64,000 bases of DNA from NCBI RefSeq assembly GCF_001685355.1, contig NZ_CP016438.1:8370001-8434000 (forward strand), written 5' to 3'. The notes beneath the pieces were generated by a model. The model was not told the origin of the DNA, made no database searches, and saw only the letters and a list, made by a program, of their open reading frames with translations. The position numbers and the translations under genes are program-made. Source of the stretch: Streptomyces lincolnensis. GTDB taxonomy: Bacteria > Actinomycetota > Actinomycetes > Streptomycetales > Streptomycetaceae. This document shows positions 1 to 9,655 of this stretch, piece after piece. The first letter of the stretch is position 1, and each line of letters opens with the position of its first letter.

Positions 1-1469
<1,469 letters not shown>

Positions 1470-1474
1470 TTACG

Positions 1475-3400
1475 TCACCTCACGATGGTCGCAACCGGGA
1501 GCTTCTCGATCCGGATCGCCGACGCCTTGAACTCCGCCGTCCCCGCGATCGGGCAGTTGGCCTCGATCGTCAGCTGGTTGGTGTCCACCTCGTCGGGAAA
1601 GTGCATGGTCATGAAGGCCAGCCCGGGCCTGAGAGCGGTGTCGATCCACACCGGCGCGACGACCGCCCCGCGCCGCGAGGAGATCTGGACCTCCTCGCCG
1701 ACCACGACCCCGTACTTCTCGGCGTCCTCCGGGCACAGCTCGATGAACTCGCCGCGCCGCAGCGGGGAGGCGTAACTCCCGCTCTGCACACCGGTGTTGT
1801 ACGAGTCCAGGCGCCTGCCGGTGGTCAGCCGGATCGGATACCGCTCATCCGTGAGGTCGACCGGCGGATCGTGCTGCACCAGCCCGAAGGGAGCGGGGCG
1901 CCCGCGGTCGGCGGGGTCCGGTTCCCACAACCGGCCGTGCAGATAGGTGGGTTCGAGCCGCGCGGGGTCCGGGCAGGGCCACTGGATGCCCTGGTGCTCC
2001 GCCAGGCGTTCGTACGTCATTCCGTAGTGGTCCGGCGAGACCGAGCGCAGCTCGTTCCAGACCGCCTCGGAGTCGGCGTACTTCCACTCGTGACCGAGCC
2101 GGGCCGCCAGGTCGCAGATGATGTCGATGTCCTCGCGGGCCTCGCCGGGCGGGGTGACCGCCCGGCGGACCCGCTGGACCCGGCGCTCGCTGTTGGTGGT
2201 GGTGCCGTCGGTCTCGGCCCACCCCGCGGTCGCCGGCAGCACGACGTCCGCCAGCTCGGCCGTCTTCGTCAGGAAGATGTCCTGCACGACGAGGAAGTCG
2301 AGTTGCCGCATCCGGCGTACGGCCTGTTCGCTGTCGGCCTCCGACTGCGCCGGGTTCTCGCCGATGCAGTAGACCGCGGTGAGCGAGCCCTCCTCCATCG
2401 CCTCGAACATCTCCGTCAGGTTCAGTCCGTAGTGCGGCTGGATGACGGTGTCCCAGGCCGACTCGAACTTCAGTCGGGTGTCCGGGTCCAGGATGTCCTG
2501 GAACCCCGGCAGACGGTTGGGGATCGCCCCCATGTCGCCGCCGCCCTGCACGTTGTTCTGGCCGCGCAGGGGCTGCAACCCGGCGCCGTAGCGGCCGACA
2601 TGGCCGGTCAGCAGCGACAGGTTGATGAGCGCCCGGACGTTGTCGGTGCCGTTGTGGTGCTCGGTGATGCCGAGGGTCCAGCACAGCTGGGCGCGCTCGG
2701 CGCGGGCGTAGGCGTGCGCCAACTCCCGTATGGCGGCGGCCGGTACGCCCGTCACCTTTTCCGCCAGCGAGAGCGTCCACGGCTCGACGAGCTTCCGGTA
2801 CTCCTCGAAGCCGCTGGTCGCCCGCTCGATGAAGGTCTCGTTCGCCAGCCCCGCGTGGATGATCTCGCGGCCGATCGCGTGCGCCATCGGGATGTCGGTG
2901 CCGACGTTCAGACCGAGCCAGCTCTCGGCCCACTCGGCGGTGGACGTACGGCGCGGGTCGACGGCGTACATGCGGGCGCCGTTCCTGATCCCCCTCAGCA
3001 CGTGCTGGAAGAAGATCGGGTGCGCGAAGCGGGCGTTGGAGCCCCACATCACGATGACGTCCGTGTGCTCGATCTCCTCGTACGAGGAGGTCCCGCCGCC
3101 CGAGCCGAAGGCGGCGGAGAGGCCGGCCACGCTCGGGGCGTGGCAGGTCCGGTTGCAGGAGTCGACGTTGTTGGTGCCCATGACGACCCGGGCGAACTTC
3201 TGCGCCACGAAGTTCATCTCGTTGGTGGCGCGGGCGCAGGAGAACATGCCGAAGGCGCCGCGGTTGCGTTCCAGGCCCCGGGCCGCCCGGTCCAGGGCCT
3301 CGTCCCAACCGGCCTGCCGGAAGGGTTCGTCACGGGAGTCGCGGACGAGCGGATGGGTGAGCCGTGTGTAGGTCTTCGGGGTCCGGTCGCGTTTCCTCAT
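1475..3400 (-). CDS. fdhA: Molybdopterin-dependent formate dehydrogenase alpha subunit, short form without N-terminal Fe-S domain
   Basis: A 641-residue molybdopterin oxidoreductase, predicted to oxidise formate to CO2 at a bis-MGD cofactor. The motif SCNRTCHAPSVAG near residue 85 corresponds to the catalytic Cys/Sec region of formate dehydrogenases (Cys here). The C-terminal molydopterin dinucleotide-binding domain contains LTTGRRLDSYNTG and ends with FKASAIRIEKLP. The ATG at 3400 has GAGGAG upstream and overlaps the previous stop in ATGA. The protein begins directly at the catalytic domain (RLTHPLVRD, then WDEALD). The usual N-terminal Cys-rich [4Fe-4S] domain is missing, so it is much shorter than typical NAD-linked alpha subunits of about 900 residues. 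The missing iron-sulfur part may be encoded as a separate gene beyond the left edge (inference). Confidence 0.87.
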   Translation of the reverse strand: MRKRDRTPKTYTRLTHPLVRDSRDEPFRQAGWDEALDRAARGLERNRGAFGMFSCARATNEMNFVAQKFARVVMGTNNVDSCNRTCHAPSVAGLSAAFGSGGGTSSYEEIEHTDVIVMWGSNARFAHPIFFQHVLRGIRNGARMYAVDPRRTSTAEWAESWLGLNVGTDIPMAHAIGREIIHAGLANETFIERATSGFEEYRKLVEPWTLSLAEKVTGVPAAAIRELAHAYARAERAQLCWTLGITEHHNGTDNVRALINLSLLTGHVGRYGAGLQPLRGQNNVQGGGDMGAIPNRLPGFQDILDPDTRLKFESAWDTVIQPHYGLNLTEMFEAMEEGSLTAVYCIGENPAQSEADSEQAVRRMRQLDFLVVQDIFLTKTAELADVVLPATAGWAETDGTTTNSERRVQRVRRAVTPPGEAREDIDIICDLAARLGHEWKYADSEAVWNELRSVSPDHYGMTYERLAEHQGIQWPCPDPARLEPTYLHGRLWEPDPADRGRPAPFGLVQHDPPVDLTDERYPIRLTTGRRLDSYNTGVQSGSYASPLRRGEFIELCPEDAEKYGVVVGEEVQISSRRGAVVAPVWIDTALRPGLAFMTMHFPDEVDTNQLTIEANCPIAGTAEFKASAIRIEKLPVATIVR

Positions 3401-4368
3401 GCGGCGCTCCTCAGCGCGAGCAGGTCCGAGATGGCGTGCACGGTGCGCAGGGTGGGCACGTCCACGCCGGTGATCTCCGCCAGTTCGACGACGGCCGCGA
3501 GCAGCACGTCGAGCTCCAGCGGTTTGCCGCGCTCCAGGTCCTGGAGCGTGGAGGTGCGGTGGTCGCCGACCCGTTCGGCGCCCGCGAGCCGGCGTTCGAT
3601 GGAGACGCCGACCTCGCAGCCGAGGGCCTCGGCGACCGCCAGGGTCTCGGTCATCATGATCTCGATGACCTTGCGGGTGCCGCCGTGCAGGCACATCTGC
3701 CGCATGGTGGCGCGGGCCAGCGCGCTGATCGGGTTGAAGGAGATGTTGCCGAGCAGCTTGAGCCAGATGTCGTTGCGCAGATCCGGCTCGACCGGGCACT
3801 TGAGGCCGCCGGCCCGCATGGCCTCGCCGAAGGCGAGACAGCGGGGCGAGCGGGAGCGGTCCGGCTCGCCGAGGGAGAACCGGGTGCCTTCCAGGTGTCG
3901 TACGACGCCCGGTCCTTCGAGTTCGGTGGCCGCGTAGACGACACAGCCGATGGCCCGTTCGGGCGCGAGCACCGCACTGACCGCGCCGCCGGGGTCCACG
4001 CTCTCGACGCGATGGCCGTCGTAGGGGCCGCCGTGCCGGTGGAAGTACCACCAGGGAATGCCGTTCTGGGCGGCTATGACCGCCGTGGTGTCGTGCAGCA
4101 GTGGCTCGATCAGCGGCCCGCACGCCGCGTACGAGTTGGCCTTCAGGCCGAGGAAGACGTAGTCGACCGGGCCGATCTCGGCCGGGTCGTCGGTGGCGTG
4201 GGCCCGGGCGGTGAAGTCGCCGCGCGGGCTGAGCACCTGGACGCCGTGCTGCCTCATGGCCGCCAGATGCGGTCCACGGGCGACGAGATACACGTCGGCG
4301 CCGGCGCGGTGCAGCGCGGCTCCGACATAGGCACCGATGGCTCCGGCGCCGAGTACTGCGACTTTCAT
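3397..4368 (-). CDS. Ketopantoate reductase-like NADP-dependent oxidoreductase (ApbA/PanE family)
   Basis: A 323-residue protein of the 2-dehydropantoate 2-reductase family. It opens with the Rossmann motif VAVLGAGAIGAYVG and has the family pattern of a central Lys (WLKLLGNISFNP) and a C-terminal helical domain with DVLLAAVVELAEITG. PanE reduces ketopantoate to pantoate for CoA synthesis. Here it is the first gene of the formate dehydrogenase operon and shares ATGA with the next gene, so it may act on a small 2-oxo acid from C2 metabolism or supply CoA precursors (inference). The ATG at 4368 is chosen because the Rossmann motif begins immediately; the upstream extension runs into the promoter and has no coding support. 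Confidence 0.8.
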   Translation of the reverse strand: MKVAVLGAGAIGAYVGAALHRAGADVYLVARGPHLAAMRQHGVQVLSPRGDFTARAHATDDPAEIGPVDYVFLGLKANSYAACGPLIEPLLHDTTAVIAAQNGIPWWYFHRHGGPYDGHRVESVDPGGAVSAVLAPERAIGCVVYAATELEGPGVVRHLEGTRFSLGEPDRSRSPRCLAFGEAMRAGGLKCPVEPDLRNDIWLKLLGNISFNPISALARATMRQMCLHGGTRKVIEIMMTETLAVAEALGCEVGVSIERRLAGAERVGDHRTSTLQDLERGKPLELDVLLAAVVELAEITGVDVPTLRTVHAISDLLALRSAA

Positions 4369-4408
4369 CCGAGGGAGCTCCGTTCGGTCGAGGGATACCG
4401 CGGAGATG

Positions 4409-4451
4409 GCACACAGTCGAAATCTGTCGACGGAATATTGTCTACAGTATG
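4409..4451. promoter_or_regulatory. Candidate GntR operator in the formate dehydrogenase operon promoter (site A)
   Basis: This intergenic stretch just upstream of 4368 contains GCACACAGTCGA (4409-4420), an inverted ATCTGT and a second TACAGT (4443-4448) before the divergent GntR-type core. The 12-base string GCAYACRGTCGA recurs at 9589 and 41548, and GAGGGATACCGC just upstream (4390-4401) is also found at 9572-9583. The rest of the 187-base gap holds nothing else I recognise. Confidence 0.45.
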
Positions 4452-4555
4452 GGAGTTGGTGCAGCAAGGGTTCGCGCAGGACCTGACCCGAGGGGGAAAC
4501 CGGTCGGTCTGACCGTTCGGCGCGCCGAGCCCGGCCCCGCGGGCCGTCGGCGGCG

Positions 4556-5200
4556 TCAGGCGCGCAGGAACAGCAGCACGGCCAGAACCCGGCGGGATTC
4601 GCTGCCGGTGGCCGGCAGGCCGAGCTTGGCGAAGACGCTCGACACGTACTTCTCCACGGCCCGCAGCGTGATCGTCATGTGGTCCGCGATGCCCTGGTTG
4701 GAGTTGCCGGCGGCCATCAGCTCCAGCACCTCGTGTTCCCTGGGCGTCAGTTGGCCGAGCGGGTCGTCGCTGCGCCGGCGGGACAGGAGGGTGGACACGA
4801 TGGTCGGGTCGATGGCCGAACCGCCCGTGGCCACCCTGCGCACGGCGGCGAGGAAGTCGGGCACGTCGCTGATGCGGTCCTTGAGCAGATAGCCCACGCC
4901 CTCGGCGGAGTCCGCCAGCAGCTTCATGGCTAGGCCGATCTCGATGTACTGCGACAGCACCAGGACCCCCACGCCGGGATGGGCGGCACGGATCTCCACG
5001 GCGGCGCGCAGGCCTTCGTCGCTGTGCGTGGGAGGCAGCCGGATGTCGACGATCACCACGTCGGGCAGCCGGCCCCGCAGCAGCAGACGCAGCTCGTCCG
5101 CGTCGCCGCAACGGCCCAGCACCTCGAAACCCGCGTCCGTGAGCAGCCGGGCCAGTCCCTCCCGGAGCAGAACGCTGTCCTCCGCGATGGCTACGCGCAC
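4556..5200 (-). CDS. NarL/FixJ-family response regulator
   Basis: A 214-residue two-component response regulator. The receiver domain (VRVAIAEDSVLLREGL, phospho-acceptor Asp in DVVIVDIRLPP, Lys in YLLKDR) covers residues 1 to about 125. The LuxR-type helix-turn-helix (LTPREHEVLELMAAG through VEKYVSSVFAKLGL) follows at about 145-205. The GTG start at 5200 lies inside the end of the kinase gene, with a 10-base overlap, so the two are translationally coupled. Its target is unknown; the divergent MMPL exporter gene beside the kinase is the obvious candidate, as this arrangement is common in actinomycetes. Confidence 0.92.
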   Translation of the reverse strand: MRVAIAEDSVLLREGLARLLTDAGFEVLGRCGDADELRLLLRGRLPDVVIVDIRLPPTHSDEGLRAAVEIRAAHPGVGVLVLSQYIEIGLAMKLLADSAEGVGYLLKDRISDVPDFLAAVRRVATGGSAIDPTIVSTLLSRRRSDDPLGQLTPREHEVLELMAAGNSNQGIADHMTITLRAVEKYVSSVFAKLGLPATGSESRRVLAVLLFLRA

Positions 5201-6930
5201 GGCAGTTCCGCCCTCACCCGGGTGCCGCCGCCGCGTGGCGTCCACACCCGGAGCCGGCCGTCGAGGGCCTCCACGCGGTCCGCCAGCCCGCGCAGCCCAC
5301 TGCCGCCCTCGGTGTCCGCGCCCCCCAGACCGTCGTCGACCACCTCGATGACGACCTGACCGCTGTCGCGCACGACACTCACCGTCGCGGTGGTGGCCCG
5401 CGCGTGCTTGCCGATGTTGGCCAGGCTCTCGCAGACCACGTAGTACGCGGCGACCTCCACGGCCTCGGTCACTCGGCCCTCCAGGGTGACGGTCAGGCGT
5501 ACGGGCACGGCGGCCCGCGCCGCGAGGGATTCGAGGGCGACCGCGAGGCCGTGCGCGCTGAGCACCGCGGGGTGCAGGCCGCGTGCCACATCGCGCAACT
5601 CGCCCAGAGAGGCCGCGATCTCCTTCTTGGCCCGGGTCAGCAGGGCCCGGGACGCGGCGTCGCCGTCCAGCCGTGCCTCCAGGATCCCCAGCTCCAGGGA
5701 GAGGGCGACGAGGCGCTGCTGGGCTCCGTCGTGCAGATCGCGCTCCAGCCGCTGACGCTCTTTCTGTCCCGCCTCGATGACCCGGGCGCGAGATCCGCGC
5801 AGTTCGTCGACGTTGGCCCGCAACTGCGCCTGGAGGCGGCCGTTCTCCAGCGCGATGGCCGCCGCGGCGCTGACCGCGTCGAGCAGTTCGGGCTCGTCGT
5901 GCAGGGCCGGGTCGTGGACGAGGGCCGCCACGGGCTCTCCGGCGCTCCGGGTCAGCGTGGCCACCCGCCTGCCGTCGGTGGGCAGTTCGACCGGCTTGCC
6001 CTCCTGGTCGGCCCAGCACCCGAACTGTGGCAGCCAGTACACCAGCGACAGCGTCGGATCACGTAACGCCCTGGCCAGCGGGGCACGCAGATCCACCGGC
6101 TCGGCCCGGAGCTCGACCATGAGTTCCGCGACGGCGCTCCGGGCCAGCCGGGCGCTGAGCAGACCGGCGAGGAAGGCAGTGGGAGCCAGACTGATCACCG
6201 CGATGCTCACCTGCTGCACCGTCGGGAACGCCCGCCCCTCGAACACCCCGACCAGCAGCAGGACGCCGATCATCACCAGTCCCAGCGCGAAGGAGTCGAT
6301 CAGCAGGGCCAGGGACCGGCGCAGCGGCCGCCCGCCGGCCCGTCGCCTGACGACGAGCCGCGCCACGCCGATGAGCGACACCCCCGCGATGACCACCAGT
6401 TCGACGTCGTGCAGGACCATGGCGGCATCCGGCTCATGGGCGAGCCGGAGCCCCGGGCCCAGACCGCCGAGCACCATCACGGCCACCTGCGCGCCGATCG
6501 CGGCGGTGTAGCCGACGGCGACGAGCAGCCGCTCCGGCCGTCCCACCAGCCGCCCGTCCGGGTAGGCCAGGAACACGTGCAGCACCAGCACCGGCGGGAC
6601 CAGGTCGAACGTCTGGCCCACGGTGTGCAGGACGGTGTTCTCCGCCCACCCCAGCGCGGCCGCGAACACGCTGAAGCCGGTGAGGATCATCAGCGGGCCG
6701 ATGCGCAGCGCCGGCCGGTGCCACCACGCGACCAGGCCGGCGCAGGCGTAGGACAGTCCCAGCCACAGGAGCAGCGCGGCGTGCACCGCGTCCGTGTCGC
6801 CGTCCGCCGCCAGGAAGACCAGGGCGCCGACCATCAGGACCGTGGCGGCGGCCAGGGCGACGACGGCCGGCCGGCCGGGCTTCTCGGACCGGTCGCGCCG
6901 CCGCGCGAACCCGGGCGGGTTCCTGCCCAT
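5191..6930 (-). CDS. NarL-type sensor histidine kinase (HisKA_3 family)
   Basis: A 579-residue membrane sensor kinase. The N-terminal half has about eight hydrophobic segments (for example VVALAAATVLMVGALVFLAA and VLLLVGVFEG). A GAF-like or linker region, the dimerisation/phosphorylation motif ERDLHDGAQQRL with His near residue 400, and an HATPase domain ending in DDGLGGA and GLRGLADRVEALDG follow. It pairs with the overlapping response regulator. An in-frame TTA leucine codon lies at 6064-6066 (residues ARALRDPT), so translation in Streptomyces should depend on the bldA tRNA. The start at 6930 is the first Met before the first membrane segment. The signal sensed is unknown. Confidence 0.92.
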   Translation of the reverse strand: MGRNPPGFARRRDRSEKPGRPAVVALAAATVLMVGALVFLAADGDTDAVHAALLLWLGLSYACAGLVAWWHRPALRIGPLMILTGFSVFAAALGWAENTVLHTVGQTFDLVPPVLVLHVFLAYPDGRLVGRPERLLVAVGYTAAIGAQVAVMVLGGLGPGLRLAHEPDAAMVLHDVELVVIAGVSLIGVARLVVRRRAGGRPLRRSLALLIDSFALGLVMIGVLLLVGVFEGRAFPTVQQVSIAVISLAPTAFLAGLLSARLARSAVAELMVELRAEPVDLRAPLARALRDPTLSLVYWLPQFGCWADQEGKPVELPTDGRRVATLTRSAGEPVAALVHDPALHDEPELLDAVSAAAAIALENGRLQAQLRANVDELRGSRARVIEAGQKERQRLERDLHDGAQQRLVALSLELGILEARLDGDAASRALLTRAKKEIAASLGELRDVARGLHPAVLSAHGLAVALESLAARAAVPVRLTVTLEGRVTEAVEVAAYYVVCESLANIGKHARATTATVSVVRDSGQVVIEVVDDGLGGADTEGGSGLRGLADRVEALDGRLRVWTPRGGGTRVRAELPCA

Positions 6931-7162
6931 GCGTCCCCCTTTCCCGGCCGCGGCCGGGAAGGCCTGACCGGAGGCCCACCGTCCACGGGCCCGGTGCCGA
7001 AGCGGCGGCCGGACAGGGCGGGAGACGTGTCCCGCACGCTACTCCGACGATCTCGCGGCCACCAGAAAACCGCCCCCCTCAATCGCCAGTGGCCCGCCTT
7101 ACCGCCACCACCGCCTGCTGTCAGCGTCGAGGGCACACCTCACGCACCGCCGAGGAGCCCAG

Positions 7163-9478
7163 ATGAAGACCCGGGTCATCCAGGACGAACCCGAAGAGCC
7201 CCTGCGGCCTCGCTACGACAGCCCTCGCACCTCCGACAGCCCCCGCACCTCCGACCGTTCGGAAAGGCTCACCATGTCCCGACTGCTCTACCGGATCGGA
7301 CACTTCTCCGGCCGGCACCCCTGGCGCGTACTCGTCACCTGGCTGGCGATCGTGGCCGCCGCGTTCCTGCTCAACCAGTCCGTCGGCGGCGCCAACGACG
7401 AGAGCTTCCGGCTGCCGGGCGCGGAGTCCCAGAAGGCCGCCGACGCGCTCAGGGACAGGTTCCCGCAGGAGACCGTGGCCACGTCGGACATCGTCTTCCA
7501 CTCCGACGAGGGCCTGACCGGCCCCGCCGCGAAGGCCGCCCTGGCCAGGGCCCGCACCGACCTCGCCGCGATACCGCACGTGATCGCCGTGTCGGACCCC
7601 TACGACGCGCGCAGCCCGACGGTGAGCCGCGACGGGCGGATCGCCTTCACCACCGTGGCCTTCGACTCCAACGAGAAGATCACCGCGGCCCAGTTCGACG
7701 CCGCGCAGCAGGCCATCGAGCCCGCCCGCGCCGCCGGCCTCCAGGTCGAGTACGGCGGCGGCCTGGCCGAGGCGAAGGGCGACGACGGGGGCAACAGCGA
7801 GATGCTGGGCATCGGGCTCGCCGTGGTCATCCTCGCGATCGCGTTCGGTTCCCTGGTCGCCATGAGCCTGCCCGTGGTGGTGGCGCTGGCCGCCCTCCTC
7901 TTCGGCATCAGCGTGATCGGCATCCTGTCCGGTGTCGTCGACGTCCCGAAGATCGCCACCGTCGTCGCCATGATGCTGGGGCTCGGAGTCGGCATCGACT
8001 ACGCGCTGTTCGTCCTCACCCGGTACCGCCAGAACCTGGCCGGCGGCATGCCCGTCCCCGAGGCGGCGGGTCGCGCCAACGCCACGGCCGGCCTGTCCGT
8101 GCTGTTCGCCGGGATCACCGTCATCGTCGCGATCGTCGGGCTCCAGGTGGCGGGCATTCCGATGCTCACCGTGATGGGCTGGATCTCCGCGCTCATGGTG
8201 GCCGTGACCCTGCTCGCCGCGCTCACCCTGCTGCCCGCCATGCTCGGGCTGGTCGGCACCCGGGTCGACAGCCTGCGGATTCCCCTCGTGAAGCGGCGGC
8301 CCACCTACAACCCGAGGTCCAAGTCGAGCCGTTGGTCCGCCCTGGTGGTACGCAAGCCCCTGCGCTACGGCATCGCCGCCGCCGTCCTGCTCGGTGCCCT
8401 GGCCGTGCCCGTCTTCTCCATGCGGCTCGGCATCCCGGACGCGGGCAACGACCCGCCCGGCACCACCACGCGCACGTCGTACGACCTGCTCGCCGAGGGC
8501 TTCGGCCCCGGCGTCAACGGTCCGCTCCAAGTGGTGATCGAGCTGAACGGCGCCGACCGGTCCGCGCTCGACGGGGTGGACACGGCGGTGCGCGCCGATC
8601 CGGGTGTCGCCTCCGTGGGCGCGATCGCACTCAGCCCGAAGAACGACCTGGCCGCGTTCTCCGTCACCCCGGCCACCGCACCGCAGAACGCCGCCACCGA
8701 CCGGCTCGTCGACCGCCTCCGCGACGACGTACTGCCCACGGCCCTGCGCGGCACCGACGCGGCACCCATGCTCACCGGCGAGACCGCCATGGTGAAGGAC
8801 CTGTCCGCGCAACTCCAGGCGCGCATGCTGTGGTTCCTGGGCGCCGTCATCGGACTCTCCTTCATCGTCCTGATGATCGTGTTCCGGTCGGTGCTGGTGC
8901 CCCTCAAGGCGGCCGCCCTCAACCTGCTGAGCATCGGCGCGTCGTACGGGGTCGTCGTGGCCGTCTTCCAGTGGGGCTGGGGCGCGAGCCTGCTCGGCGT
9001 GCACGAGACCATGCCGATCTTCTCCCTGGCGCCCATGCTCATGTTCGCGGTCCTCTTCGGACTGTCCATGGACTACGAGGTGTTCCTGCTCAGCCGGGTG
9101 CGTGAGCAGTACCGCCGCCACGGCGACCCGCATGCCGCGATCATCGAGGGCGTCGGCTCCACGGCCCGCGTCATCACGAGCGCGGCACTGATCATGATCG
9201 GTGTGTTCGGCGCGTTCGTGCTGGACCCGAACGTCCAGACCAAGGTGTTCGGCGTCGGACTGTCCGTGGCCGTCCTCCTGGACGTCACGCTGGTGCGGAT
9301 GGTGCTCGTCCCGTCCGCGATGAGTCTGCTCGGACGGCACGCCTGGTGGCTGCCCGGCCCGCTGGACCGGATCCTGCCGGACATCCACCCGGACATGGAC
9401 GACGCCGACGCGCTGCTGCCCGCCGACGCGCCGAGCGAAGGGAAGACTCCGGGCGCACGTCCGGCGGAACTGGTCTGA
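7163..9478 (+). CDS. MMPL/RND-type membrane transporter
   Basis: A 771-residue exporter of the MMPL family, which moves lipids or hydrophobic compounds across the inner membrane. It has the two-fold RND plan: one membrane helix, an extracytoplasmic loop, five helices (VVILAIAFGSLVAM onward), a soluble segment, then a second helix-loop-five-helix repeat. Conserved pieces are MMLGLGVGIDYALFVLTRYR and MLMFAVLFGLSMDYEVFLLSRVREQY. The ATG at 7163 has GAGGAG 5 bases upstream and the following codons keep high GC3, but a second ATG at 7274 with GGAAAGG would start at the more usual MSRLLYRIGHF. The extra stretch carries two copies of SPRTSD. It is divergent from the two-component system, which may control it. 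Substrate unknown. Confidence 0.9.
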   Translation: MKTRVIQDEPEEPLRPRYDSPRTSDSPRTSDRSERLTMSRLLYRIGHFSGRHPWRVLVTWLAIVAAAFLLNQSVGGANDESFRLPGAESQKAADALRDRFPQETVATSDIVFHSDEGLTGPAAKAALARARTDLAAIPHVIAVSDPYDARSPTVSRDGRIAFTTVAFDSNEKITAAQFDAAQQAIEPARAAGLQVEYGGGLAEAKGDDGGNSEMLGIGLAVVILAIAFGSLVAMSLPVVVALAALLFGISVIGILSGVVDVPKIATVVAMMLGLGVGIDYALFVLTRYRQNLAGGMPVPEAAGRANATAGLSVLFAGITVIVAIVGLQVAGIPMLTVMGWISALMVAVTLLAALTLLPAMLGLVGTRVDSLRIPLVKRRPTYNPRSKSSRWSALVVRKPLRYGIAAAVLLGALAVPVFSMRLGIPDAGNDPPGTTTRTSYDLLAEGFGPGVNGPLQVVIELNGADRSALDGVDTAVRADPGVASVGAIALSPKNDLAAFSVTPATAPQNAATDRLVDRLRDDVLPTALRGTDAAPMLTGETAMVKDLSAQLQARMLWFLGAVIGLSFIVLMIVFRSVLVPLKAAALNLLSIGASYGVVVAVFQWGWGASLLGVHETMPIFSLAPMLMFAVLFGLSMDYEVFLLSRVREQYRRHGDPHAAIIEGVGSTARVITSAALIMIGVFGAFVLDPNVQTKVFGVGLSVAVLLDVTLVRMVLVPSAMSLLGRHAWWLPGPLDRILPDIHPDMDDADALLPADAPSEGKTPGARPAELV

Positions 9479-9486
9479 CGCGTGCC

Positions 9487-9530
9487 GCACGGCTCGGCCC
9501 CGGTCACCGACGACCGGGGCCGAGCCGTGC
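9487..9530 (+). terminator. Strong hairpin terminator after the MMPL gene
   Basis: A perfect 19-base-pair stem (9487-9505 with 9512-9530) around the 6-base loop ACCGAC begins 8 bases after the MMPL stop. There is no T-run, which is usual for Streptomyces terminators. Confidence 0.75.
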
Positions 9531-9570
9531 GCCGGGACCGCTCGCCCGGTTCCGGCGACCGTTCGTCGCG

Positions 9571-9607
9571 CGAGGGATACCGCTCACCGCATACGGTCGA
9601 CGATTCG
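9571..9607. promoter_or_regulatory. Candidate GntR operator upstream of the MFS antiporter (site D)
   Basis: GCATACGGTCGACGATT (9589-9605) matches GCATACAGTCGACGAAT in the oxc/sucC divergent promoter (from 41548) at 15 of 17 positions. GAGGGATACCGC just before it also occurs beside site A. It ends about 50 bases before the transporter ATG. Confidence 0.5.
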
Positions 9608-9655
9608 GGGTGGGCGGGTTCCCAACCGCGTGGCCGATTCCTATCGTTCGGGATC

